From Bradyrhizobium elkanii USDA 76 (GTDB taxonomy: Bacteria; Pseudomonadota; Alphaproteobacteria; Rhizobiales; Xanthobacteraceae): DNA of 64,000 nt. Positions within the stretch are counted from its first letter, which is position 1. Each line of letters begins with the position of its first letter. The DNA lies in assembly GCF_023278185.1 (NCBI RefSeq), contig NZ_CP066356.1, positions 6,502,001 to 6,566,000 of the forward strand, given 5' to 3'. The notes beneath the pieces are model-generated. The model searched no databases, was not told where the DNA came from, and saw only the letters and a program-made list of their open reading frames with translations. The position numbers were made by a program, and so were the translations under genes. Below are positions 25,190 through 33,103 of this stretch, in pieces.

Positions 25190-25532
25190 GTCCGCGACTC
25201 CTTCTGTTCGCGTCGAGCCAATATGCTGGAGCGAACCCGCGCGAACGAGGATGAACTGGTTCACATAAAGCCAGGAAAAAGCGGCAAATTCCTCGTGTTT
25301 TAGCGCGCTCAAGTTGCGCCACGCGGTCGCTCTGCCGCGCAGGTTTCTGAACATGTTCGACAATGCCGCCGCTTTCGCACAGTCACCATCATCGTCGTTC
25401 AACGCTCTGCAAGAGGCGGCTGAACGTCACCGGATTGCGGGCGCAACTCAGCGCCGACCTGCCGCCGCGCGACAGGCCGCACATGGCCGACGAAGCGGCC
25501 GAGGTAGTGGACTCGCCGTCCCGTCCCGATCC
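25190..25532. other. 343-bp gap, no gene recognised
   Basis: Lies between the small membrane protein and the 3' end of the XylX-like gene, both on minus. Open frames here are short and without ribosome sites. It must contain the promoter for the small gene, but no motif is clear. Confidence 0.4.
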
Positions 25533-26705
25533 TCAGAGCACCTTGCGCTGTGCGAGGTTCTTCATCAGTGCACCGACGCCGAAGGTCCAGGGCTCGCACT
25601 CGTCGCTGCCCCGCATCCGGTTGACCAGCTTGCCGAGCTGCGGCGCGGCGATGGTGACGATATCGTCGCGCTTGTGGGTAAAACCCTCGCCCTTGGCGTC
25701 GCGGTCCTTGACCGGCGCGAACATCGTGCCGAGGAACAGCGCAAATCCATCAGGGTATTGATGCACGGGGCCGATGGTCTGGGCGACCAGATCGGTCGGG
25801 TCGCGGCTGATCTTGCTGATCGAGGAATGGCCCTCGAGCACGAAGCCGTCTGCGCCCGTCACGGTCAGGCCGACATCCATCTTCCTGACATCGTCGAGCG
25901 AGAAGGTCTGGTCGAACAGCCGGAGCAGCGGGCCGATCGCGCAGGACGCGTTGTTGTCCTTGGCTTTCGACAGCAAGAGCGCCGAGCGCCCCTCGAAGTC
26001 GCGCAGATTCACGTCGTTGCCGAGCGCGGCGCCGACGATCTTGCCGGCGGCGGAGACGATCAGCACGACCTCCGGCTCCGGATTATTCCAGGTCGACTTC
26101 GGATGCAGCCCGGCATCCATGCCTGATCCGACCGAGGACAGCGTCGGCGCCTTTGTGAACACTTCGGCGTCGGGACCGATGCCGACCTCGAGATACTGGC
26201 TCCAGGCATTCTGATCGATCAGCACCTGCTTCAGTTTCATCGCCTGCTCGGAGCCGGGCTTCAGCTTGGAGAGATCGTCGCCGACCAGGCGCACCACCTC
26301 CTTGCGGATCGCGTCCGCCGAGGACGGATTGCCGCGCGCCCGCTCCTCGATCACGCGCTCCAGCATCGAGATCGCGAAGGTGACGCCGGCGGCCTTCAGC
26401 ACCTGGAGATCGACCGGCGCCAGCAGATGCGGCCTGGCCTTGTCGCGGCCGTCGGGCGGGGTGTTGGCGAGGATCGCCTCGAAATCACCGATCCGCTCGC
26501 CGCGCGTGGCGCGCAGCGCGGCCGCGGGATCGCTTTCCTCACAGAGCGCGCTCACCGTCGGGAACCGCGCCGTAACGTCGAACACGCCGTCTGCCCGTAC
26601 CGCGACGACGGCCGGTCCGCCGGCCTGCGGCAGCCAGACCCGTCCGACCAGCGTGCCGGCGGTGCCGTCCTCCGGCAGGACGTCTTTTGGCGTGAGCGAA
26701 ATCAT
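25533..26705 (-). CDS. xylX: Fumarylacetoacetate hydrolase-fold sugar-acid dehydratase, XylX-like
   Basis: A 390-residue protein of the FAH superfamily. Stretches such as LLAPVDLQVLKAAGVTFA, ERVIEERARG, WNNPEPEVVL, GNDVNLRDFEGRSALLL and QYPDGFALFLGTMFAP recall Caulobacter XylX, the 2-keto-3-deoxy-D-xylonate (3-deoxy-pentonate) dehydratase of the Weimberg pathway. The metal-binding acidic residues are in the EPEV and ALGNDVN segments. Expected product: 2-ketoglutarate semialdehyde. ATG at 26705 follows AGGGAG by 8 bases; a GTG six bases earlier is possible. No other gene shares its operon here. It complements the IlvD-like dehydratase, lactonase and aldehyde dehydrogenase of the 14-21 kb region. 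Confidence 0.82.
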   Translation of the reverse strand: MISLTPKDVLPEDGTAGTLVGRVWLPQAGGPAVVAVRADGVFDVTARFPTVSALCEESDPAAALRATRGERIGDFEAILANTPPDGRDKARPHLLAPVDLQVLKAAGVTFAISMLERVIEERARGNPSSADAIRKEVVRLVGDDLSKLKPGSEQAMKLKQVLIDQNAWSQYLEVGIGPDAEVFTKAPTLSSVGSGMDAGLHPKSTWNNPEPEVVLIVSAAGKIVGAALGNDVNLRDFEGRSALLLSKAKDNNASCAIGPLLRLFDQTFSLDDVRKMDVGLTVTGADGFVLEGHSSISKISRDPTDLVAQTIGPVHQYPDGFALFLGTMFAPVKDRDAKGEGFTHKRDDIVTIAAPQLGKLVNRMRGSDECEPWTFGVGALMKNLAQRKVL

Positions 26706-26853
26706 CGGCACATCTCCCTTTTTGGTTTTGTCGACTTGTTAGCACAGTCCGCCCGGCGGCGTGAAACAGCGGTCATGGCATTGTCATAGAGGGGTAACAT
26801 CGCCCGTCAATGCTGCCGTCCGATCCATCTAACATACTGAAAGACGGACCTTC

Positions 26854-27831
26854 ATGACGACCTCCGCCCTCACCGACGAAGCCTCCCGGGATGAAGCCTT
26901 GCGCGATGAAGCCTTGCACGACGAAGCCTTGCACGACGAAGCCTTGCGCGCCCGCATCCATCAGGAGATGGCCGACAGCCTCGACGAGGAACTCGAGCTC
27001 GAGCTCGACGACATGAGGCTCGACGAGCTCGACCATGACGGCGCCCCCGGCAAGCCGTCGATCGACCGCAAGTTCTACTTCCGCGAATTGCTGCGGCTGC
27101 AGGGCGAGCTGGTCAAGCTGCAGGACTGGGTGCAGCACGAGAAGAAGAAGGTCGTCGTGCTGTTCGAGGGCCGCGATTCCGCCGGCAAGGGCGGCGTGAT
27201 CAAACGCATCACCCAGCGGCTCAATCCGCGGGTGTGCCGGATCGCGGCCCTGCCGGCGCCGAACGAGCGCGAGCGCACGCAATGGTACTTCCAGCGCTAT
27301 GTCTCGCATCTGCCGGCCGGCGGCGAGATCGTGCTGTTCGACCGCAGCTGGTACAACCGCGCCGGCGTCGAGAAGGTGATGGGGTTCTGCAGCGACGAGC
27401 AGTACGAGGAATTCTTCAACTCGGTGCCGGAATTCGAGCGCATGCTGATCCGCTCCGGCACCATCCTCCTGAAATACTGGTTCTCGATCACCGACGAGGA
27501 ACAGGCGTTCCGCTTCTCGATGCGGATCCAGGATCCGCTGAAGCAGTGGAAGCTGAGCCCCATGGACGTCGAGGCGCGGACCCGCTGGGAGCTCTACACC
27601 AAGGCCAAGGAAACGATGCTGGAACGCACGCACCTGCAGGACTCGCCGTGGTGGATCGTCGATGCCGTCGACAAGAAGCGCGCCCGGCTCAACTGCATCT
27701 CGCATCTCTTGAGCCAGATCCCCTATCAGGCGGTCACCCATCAGCCGGTAGTGCTGCCGCCGCGGGTGCGCAACCCCGACTATCACCGCGGCCCGATCCC
27801 GCAGGAAATGTACGTGCCGGGACGGTATTGA
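26854..27831 (+). CDS. ppk2: Polyphosphate kinase 2 (PPK2)
   Basis: A 325-residue kinase that transfers phosphate between polyphosphate and nucleoside diphosphates. Walker A is GRDSAGKGG at residues 106-114, Walker B-like is DRSWYNR at 163-169, and the lid region and FSITDEEQAFRF stretch follow. The C-terminal part ends RGPIPQEMYVPGRY. The first 70 residues are unusual: five DEA-x-x units (residues 8-32, from 75 bases of 15-bp tandem repeat at 26875-26949) and then a very acidic stretch with ELELELDD. This leader is not part of the catalytic fold. The gene stands alone. Confidence 0.93.
   Translation: MTTSALTDEASRDEALRDEALHDEALHDEALRARIHQEMADSLDEELELELDDMRLDELDHDGAPGKPSIDRKFYFRELLRLQGELVKLQDWVQHEKKKVVVLFEGRDSAGKGGVIKRITQRLNPRVCRIAALPAPNERERTQWYFQRYVSHLPAGGEIVLFDRSWYNRAGVEKVMGFCSDEQYEEFFNSVPEFERMLIRSGTILLKYWFSITDEEQAFRFSMRIQDPLKQWKLSPMDVEARTRWELYTKAKETMLERTHLQDSPWWIVDAVDKKRARLNCISHLLSQIPYQAVTHQPVVLPPRVRNPDYHRGPIPQEMYVPGRY
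26875..26949 (+). repeat. In-gene 15-bp tandem repeat, five units
   Basis: Five consecutive 15-bp units (consensus GATGAAGCCTTGCGC) encode DEASR-DEALR-DEALH-DEALH-DEALR near the PPK2 N-terminus. Units 2-5 differ only at a few positions. Unit number could vary by slippage without changing frame. Confidence 0.9.
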
Positions 27832-27887
27832 GAGCCGCGATCACTGGCCTCTCCCGCTCGCGGAACCGCTGAACGTCCCCACAAACT

Positions 27888-27918
27888 CGTCATGCCCGGG
27901 CTTGTCCCGGCCATGACG
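27888..27918. repeat. Palindromic repeat, family C (short copy)
   Basis: CGTCATGCCCGGGCTTG followed by CCGGCCATGACG. It lies 57 bases after the PPK2 stop, and is a short version of the element at 28959. Confidence 0.75.
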
Positions 27919-28052
27919 GCGCGCTGAGAGCTCAGTCCAAGGGGAGGTGAAGAAATAGCCACCCCATCGCCTACTATTGGCGCAGGCCGGCGGTATTGCT
28001 GGTACCGGATACCGACGCTAGGCTTCCGGCGATCTGGTGCAGGGAGGCCCGC

Positions 28053-28931
28053 TTGACTCAATCCGACGACATCACAATTTCCGAAGATCGCCGCGACGCG
28101 CTGCGCTATGCGCTCGGGATCGGCAGCGGCGCGGCGCTCGCGGCCGCGATGGCAACGCCGGCCTCGGCGCAGACGCCAGCCGACAACACGCTGGATCGCA
28201 TCCGGGCCAGCAAGGTGCTGCGGATCGCGGTGCTGCCGGGCGAACTGCCCTATTTCAACAAGGACCTCGCCTCGGGCACCTGGTCCGGCTTCTCGATCGA
28301 GATGGCCAACGATCTGGCCAAACTGCTCGACGTCAAGCTGGAATATGTCGAGTCGACCTACGGCAATTCAATTCTCGATCTGCAGGCCAACAAGATCGAC
28401 CTCGGCTTCGCGCTCAACCCGACGCCGCAGCGCGCGCTGGTGGTCGATTTCACAAATCTGGTGTTCCCGCATCCGTTCGGCGCGATGCTGAAGAAGGGGC
28501 TGGAAGCCAAGACCTGGGCCGACATCAACAAGCCCGAGGTGAAGATCGCAGTCGACGTCGGCTCGGCCAACGAAGCCGTGGCGCGGCGCTTTGCGCCGAA
28601 CGCCACCATCAAGTCGCTGAAGTCGCGCGACGAGGTGATGCTGGAAATGTCGTCGGGCCGCGTCGATTGCGTGGTCAACGCGCTGGTGCTCGGGCTGACC
28701 GCGATCGCCAAGAACCCGAACCTCGGCACCTACAAGATCCTGGCCTCGCCGTCGGTGACGATCGCGAGCGGCACGGCGGTACGGCGCGAAGCCGACAAGC
28801 GCTGGCGCGATTTCCTCTCGGTGTGGATCGACTACAACCGCGGCATCGGCCAGATGCGCGAATGGTTCGTCAAGGGCCTCGGCCTCGCCGGCGTCAAGCC
28901 CGAGGACGTGCCGGTGGAGTTGAGTATTTGA
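28053..28931 (+). CDS. Amino-acid ABC transporter substrate-binding protein (family 3)
   Basis: A 292-residue periplasmic binding protein. I chose the TTG at 28053 because GGGAGG lies 5 bases upstream; the frame opens at 27996 but that part has no ribosome site. The N-terminus has DRRDALRYALGIGSGAALAAAMATPASA, which resembles a twin-arginine (Tat) export signal in a loose form. The mature protein has the family-3 layout: LRIAVLPGELPYFNKD, SGFSIEMANDLAKLL, and QANKIDLGFALNPTPQRALVVDFT. It likely binds a polar amino acid. It converges on a permease gene across a hairpin repeat. Confidence 0.88.
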   Translation: MTQSDDITISEDRRDALRYALGIGSGAALAAAMATPASAQTPADNTLDRIRASKVLRIAVLPGELPYFNKDLASGTWSGFSIEMANDLAKLLDVKLEYVESTYGNSILDLQANKIDLGFALNPTPQRALVVDFTNLVFPHPFGAMLKKGLEAKTWADINKPEVKIAVDVGSANEAVARRFAPNATIKSLKSRDEVMLEMSSGRVDCVVNALVLGLTAIAKNPNLGTYKILASPSVTIASGTAVRREADKRWRDFLSVWIDYNRGIGQMREWFVKGLGLAGVKPEDVPVELSI

Positions 28932-28958
28932 GGGGGTGAAGCTCCGCCTCCGTCAACT

Positions 28959-29045
28959 CGTCATGCCCGGGCTTGACCCGGGCATCCACGTCTTCGTTTC
29001 TACAAGAAAAAAACGTGGATGGCCGGGACAAGCCCGGCCATGACG
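28959..29045. repeat. Palindromic repeat, family C
   Basis: Arms CGTCATGCCCGGGCTTG... and ...CAAGCCCGGCCATGACG enclose a 21-bp spacer with an A-run. Arms are about 33 bp each with a few mismatches (for example CCCGGGCATCCACGT against ACGTGGATGGCCGGG). It separates convergent genes and could terminate both. Confidence 0.85.
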
Positions 29046-29058
29046 GTGGTGCGAGACC

Positions 29059-29727
29059 TCACACCTTGTCGTAGGTCAGCCCGCGCTCCAGCCGCCTGGC
29101 CACCAGCGTCGAGGGGAACAGGATCGCAAAATAGATCAGCGCGACGATGGTGTAGACCTCGAGGGGCCGGTAGGTGTCGGCGTTGATCAAGGTCGCGTTG
29201 TAGACGAGATCGGGCACCGCGATGATCGAGACCAGCGAGGTGTTCTTGAGCTGCGTGACCGACTGGTTGACATAGGGCGCCATCATCGGCTTCAGCGCCT
29301 GCGGCAGAATCACGAGCCGCATCAGGCGCCAGCCGCGGAAGCCGAGCGCCTTCGCGGCGTCCCATTGCCCGACCGGCACGCTCTCGATCGAGCCGCGCAC
29401 GATCTCGGCATAGAATGCGCCGCCATAGAGCGACAGCACGCTGACGGCTGCGACATGCGCCGGGATGTTGACGCCGATCACCACCGGAAACGCGTAGTAG
29501 AACCAGATGATCTGCACCAGCAGCGGCGTGCAGCGGAACAATTCGATATAGGCGATCAGGAGCCAGTCGATCACCGGGATCCGCCGCAGCCGCAGCATGC
29601 CGACGATCAGGCCGATCAGGGTCCCGAGGATGATGGTGCCGATGGTGTAGGCGATGGTCCAGCCGAGCCCGAGCCAGAACAGATGGCTGTATTTGGCAAG
29701 GATGCCGAAATCCCAGACGTAGTTCAT
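29059..29727 (-). CDS. Amino-acid ABC transporter permease (HisM/GlnP family)
   Basis: A 222-residue permease with about five membrane segments. The N-terminal GLGWTIAYTIGTIILGTLIG, the TPLLVQIIWFYYAFP motif near residue 66 and the EAA loop EAA-like DAAKALGFRGWRLMRLVILPQA near 122-143 are diagnostic for polar amino-acid importers. It follows the DadA-like oxidase gene on the same strand and converges on the binding-protein gene. No ATPase and no second permease are nearby, so it must share an ATPase encoded elsewhere. Confidence 0.92.
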   Translation of the reverse strand: MNYVWDFGILAKYSHLFWLGLGWTIAYTIGTIILGTLIGLIVGMLRLRRIPVIDWLLIAYIELFRCTPLLVQIIWFYYAFPVVIGVNIPAHVAAVSVLSLYGGAFYAEIVRGSIESVPVGQWDAAKALGFRGWRLMRLVILPQALKPMMAPYVNQSVTQLKNTSLVSIIAVPDLVYNATLINADTYRPLEVYTIVALIYFAILFPSTLVARRLERGLTYDKV

Positions 29728-29785
29728 CCTGCCCCTCGGTTACCGCGCGCTTGATCGCCAAACATCGCAGGCGGCCTCGCGCGTG

Positions 29786-31045
29786 TCACGCGATATACCG
29801 GTTCGGCGAAAATGCCTGCGCCTCGAACGGCGGTGCATCGCCCGCGATCATCGCCGCGATTGCGGCGCCCGTTCCGGGGCCGGTGGTGAAGCCGATATGC
29901 TGGTTGCCGAAGGCGAGCCAGAGCCCGCGATGCCGCGGCGCCGCACCGATCATCGGCAGGCTGTCGGGCAGCGTCGGCCGCGCGCCGCGCCAGCGCTCGC
30001 CGACTGCATCGCCAAATTCGACCACGCTGCGCGCCATCGGCACCACCGCCTCGAGCTGCGAAAAATTCGACGGCGCGTCGCGCGCGGTGAGCTCGACGCC
30101 GCTGGTGACGCGAACGCCCTGCTCCATCGGGGTCATCAGAAAGCCGCCGTCCGCATCATGGATCGGCCGCAGCAATTTGCGTGCCGGGTTCGGCACGAAG
30201 TGCTGGTGATAGCCGCGCTCGAACGCCAGCGGCACGCGATAGCCGAGCGGCCGCAGCAGCTCGGCCGACCACGGCCCGAGCGCGACCACGACATGGCGCG
30301 CGGCGATCTCGCCGTCGGCGAGCTGCACGCGCCAGCCGTCGCCGTGCGGTTCGATCCGCCGGATCCCGGATTGCCTGATCGTGCCGCCGCCAGCGGCGAG
30401 CATCTGCGCGTAGGCCTTGACCACCGCGCCGGGTGAATCGACCGATGCCGTCTGCGCGTGCAGGAGACCCGTGCTGTAGGCAGGGATGATGTTGGGCTCG
30501 AGCGCGGAGATCGCCTGGCGATCAAGCACCTCGCTCCTGATGCCGAATTCGGCGAGCGCGGCCTGCTCGGCCTGCGCGGCGGCAAGCCCGTCGCTGCGCC
30601 ACGCCTTGAGCCAGCCGGTTTCGCGGATGCGATGGCCGGCGCCGGCCTGCACGATCCAGTCGCGATGCAGCTTCAGCGAGGTTCCGATCAGGCCGTACAG
30701 CGCGGCCGCGCGCGGCCTGGTCTGTGATGGCGTCGCCGCAGCGAGGAAGCGCATCACCCAGCCGGCATTGGCAAGCGCCCACGCAATGTTCCAGCGCAGC
30801 GCCGGATGCGCGTTGGTCAGATATTTCGGCAGGTTCTTCAGCAGCGACGGCGTATTGAGCGGCAGGATCGAGCCTGACGAGATGATACCGGCATTGCCGT
30901 AGGAGGTTTCGCTGCCGGGCTCGCGGCGATCGACGATGACGACGGAGAGCCCGCGCTGCCGCGCGGCGAGGCCCGCCGAGACGCCGACCATGCCGGCGCC
31001 GAGCACGGCGACATCGACCTGTTGTGCTGGCGTGCCCTCGCTCAT
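29786..31045 (-). CDS. D-amino-acid dehydrogenase-like FAD oxidoreductase (DadA family)
   Basis: A 419-residue flavoprotein of the DAO superfamily. The FAD motif VAVLGAGMVGVSAGLAARQRG is at about residues 11-31; GNAGIISSGSILPL, typical of DadA, is near 50; the second FAD contact GLWLAFGNQHIGFTTGPGTG is near 385. It oxidatively deaminates a D-amino acid or an N-substituted amino acid. The stop is 58 bases before the permease and the start is 4 bases after the SDR stop, so SDR, oxidase and permease form one operon that links uptake with breakdown. Confidence 0.88.
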   Translation of the reverse strand: MSEGTPAQQVDVAVLGAGMVGVSAGLAARQRGLSVVIVDRREPGSETSYGNAGIISSGSILPLNTPSLLKNLPKYLTNAHPALRWNIAWALANAGWVMRFLAAATPSQTRPRAAALYGLIGTSLKLHRDWIVQAGAGHRIRETGWLKAWRSDGLAAAQAEQAALAEFGIRSEVLDRQAISALEPNIIPAYSTGLLHAQTASVDSPGAVVKAYAQMLAAGGGTIRQSGIRRIEPHGDGWRVQLADGEIAARHVVVALGPWSAELLRPLGYRVPLAFERGYHQHFVPNPARKLLRPIHDADGGFLMTPMEQGVRVTSGVELTARDAPSNFSQLEAVVPMARSVVEFGDAVGERWRGARPTLPDSLPMIGAAPRHRGLWLAFGNQHIGFTTGPGTGAAIAAMIAGDAPPFEAQAFSPNRYIA

Positions 31046-31049
31046 GCCG

Positions 31050-31808
31050 TCACATCAAGGTCAGGCCGCCATCGACCGGCAGCGTCGCGCCGGTGACGTG
31101 GCCTGCTTCCGGCGACAGCAGGAAGGCAACGACGGCGGCGACCTCGTCGGGCTCGGCCAGCCGCTGCATCGGATTGGCCTTTGCGACGCGCTCCCAGGTC
31201 GCGGTATCCAGCGCGCCGAACAAGCCGGGATCCTTGCGGGTGTAGCCGGGCATCACGGCATTGGCGGTGGCGCCCGACGCGGCGAGCTCGATCGCAAGCG
31301 ACTTCACCAGCACCTCGAGCGCGGCTTTCGCAGCCGCCGATCCCGGATAGGTGGCGCCGGGCACGAAGCGATGCGGCCCGAAGCTCGACACCGCGACGGC
31401 GCGGCCCTGCGCGCTGCGCGTGAGGTCGGACAGCGCGGCCGCCGCGATTTCATGGAAGGCCGCCGCCATCACCGCGAAGGCACGCTCCAGCGCCTCGCGT
31501 GGCAGGCTTGAGAATTCGCGCCGGTCGGCAAAGCCCGCGGCGTGCACGATGCTGTCGATCGGCCCGAACGCGGCCCGCGTTGCCGCGACCAGCGCGGTGC
31601 CGGCGCCGGACTTGGCGAGATCGCCGGTGCTCACCTCGACCTTCGCGCCCTTGCTGCGGCATTCCTCCGCAACCGAATTCAGCCGCGCGAGCCCGGTGGC
31701 CTCGGCGCCCTGTCCGTGCAGCATCAGGGATTGACCGGGGCCGGCGAGCCGGCGCGCGACTGCGGCGCCAATGCCGGAGCCGCCTCCCGTGATGATTGAA
31801 ACGCGCAT
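31050..31808 (-). CDS. Short-chain dehydrogenase/reductase with displaced catalytic Tyr
   Basis: A 252-residue SDR. The cofactor motif TGGGSGIG is at residues 7-14, the Ser is in VAVSSFGPH and the end PDEVAAVVAFLLSPEAGHVTGATLPVDGG is classical. The active-site stretch is odd: TYPGSAAAKAALEVL places Tyr seven residues before the Lys instead of four, and the canonical position holds Ser. Either the local loop is rearranged or the protein is not a normal oxidoreductase. It lies between the MDR gene and the DadA-like gene in an apparent operon. Confidence 0.88.
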   Translation of the reverse strand: MRVSIITGGGSGIGAAVARRLAGPGQSLMLHGQGAEATGLARLNSVAEECRSKGAKVEVSTGDLAKSGAGTALVAATRAAFGPIDSIVHAAGFADRREFSSLPREALERAFAVMAAAFHEIAAAALSDLTRSAQGRAVAVSSFGPHRFVPGATYPGSAAAKAALEVLVKSLAIELAASGATANAVMPGYTRKDPGLFGALDTATWERVAKANPMQRLAEPDEVAAVVAFLLSPEAGHVTGATLPVDGGLTLM

Positions 31809-31903
31809 GAGGTTCGTGCAGTCAGTGCGATAACAGACAGCGAACTATAGGTTCGGCATCACGAAATGCAAACCGCGCCCATCGCCATCAGTTTAGCGCC
31901 AGA

Positions 31904-32986
31904 TTATCGCCACGGCTCGACCAGGATCTTGGTGTGCTCCTCGGGATTGGCGAGATCGGCAAAGGCCTGCGCGACGCCGTCGATGCCGACGCGGCCGGTG
32001 ACCAGCGAGGCGGCATCCACCTGGCCTTCCGCGATCAGGCGCAGCGAATAGGCAAATTCCTCCGGCGTATAGCCGAGCACGTACTGGACGTTGAGCTCCT
32101 TGATGATGCCGAGCATCGGCTCGGACTTGTCGGTCTCCATGCAGACGCCGACCACGACGACACGGGCGCTGCGCGGGGCGCCCTCGAACACCTGCTGCAG
32201 CACGCCGGGCACGCCGACGCATTCGAAAATCAGCGCGGGCTTCAGCGGCGGCAGCAGCGCCTGCATCGGCGGACGCGCCGCCTTCTCCGCGTCGGTCATC
32301 TGGGCGTGCTCGGCCCAGCTCGCATAGGGCTGCGTCTTGGCGGGATCGACCACCACATCGGCGCCCATCTTCTCGGCGAGCAGGCGCCGCGCCGGCGAAT
32401 AATCGGCAGCAACGATCGGGCCGAGCCCCCTGATCTTCAGCGCCGCGATCACCGCCAGCCCGACCGGTCCGCAGCCGATCACCAGCGGCACCTCGCCGCC
32501 GTGGATATTGGCCATCGCCACCGCATGGACGCCGACCGCAAGCGGCTCGGTGAGCGCGGCGTGCTCGGCCGCAAGCCCGTTCGGCACTTCGAGCAGCAGC
32601 GGCTCGCTGAGCAGCATCTGCTCGGCATAGCCGCCGAGATAGTCGTTGGAGTAGCCGATGCCCTTTGGGCCCTCCGGCGTCAGCAACGCCGGCAGCGAGC
32701 ATACGCGCGTGCCCGGCTTCAGCTTGCGCGTGGTGCCCGGCCCGTAGTCGAGAACCTCGCAGCAGAATTCATGGCCGAACACGACGTCGCGCGACAGATC
32801 CATCGGCGTGCGGCCGGGCAGGAACTTGCTCAGCTCGACCATGCGGTGGGCGTGCTTGCGCGCGTGCAGATCGGATCCGCAGATGCCGCAGGCGAGCGAT
32901 TTGACCAGCACCTGGCCGGCGCCGGGCTTCGGCTCGGGCATCCGGTCGACGACAATCTCGCCGTTCCTGAAGATCGCTGCGCGCAT
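31904..32986 (-). CDS. Zinc-type alcohol dehydrogenase family (MDR) protein lacking structural zinc site
   Basis: A 360-residue medium-chain dehydrogenase. Catalytic zinc ligands are visible in CGICGSDLHARKH (Cys near residue 36) and FGHEFCCEV (His-Glu near 71). The nucleotide-binding motif is IGCGPVGLAVIAALK near residue 170. The four-Cys structural zinc lobe usually found near residue 95 is missing: the region reads RVCSLPALLTPEGPKGIGYS. Such members occur among bacterial sorbitol- or threonine-dehydrogenase-like enzymes. It is the first gene of the run leading to SDR, oxidase and permease. Confidence 0.9.
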   Translation of the reverse strand: MRAAIFRNGEIVVDRMPEPKPGAGQVLVKSLACGICGSDLHARKHAHRMVELSKFLPGRTPMDLSRDVVFGHEFCCEVLDYGPGTTRKLKPGTRVCSLPALLTPEGPKGIGYSNDYLGGYAEQMLLSEPLLLEVPNGLAAEHAALTEPLAVGVHAVAMANIHGGEVPLVIGCGPVGLAVIAALKIRGLGPIVAADYSPARRLLAEKMGADVVVDPAKTQPYASWAEHAQMTDAEKAARPPMQALLPPLKPALIFECVGVPGVLQQVFEGAPRSARVVVVGVCMETDKSEPMLGIIKELNVQYVLGYTPEEFAYSLRLIAEGQVDAASLVTGRVGIDGVAQAFADLANPEEHTKILVEPWR

Positions 32987-33103
32987 ATTCCCTCCCGCGT
33001 GGGTTTTGTCCCACTCATTTTGATGCGTATTTCGTCCCGCGAAATGCCGTCGCGGATCACGTCCGGGACAGGCTTTCGCCGCAGGAGGCTATAGCACGGA
33101 GGG

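Noticed and set aside
24921..25268. Plus-strand frame of 115 codons
   Set aside because: Overlaps the better supported small membrane protein on the other strand and has no ribosome site.
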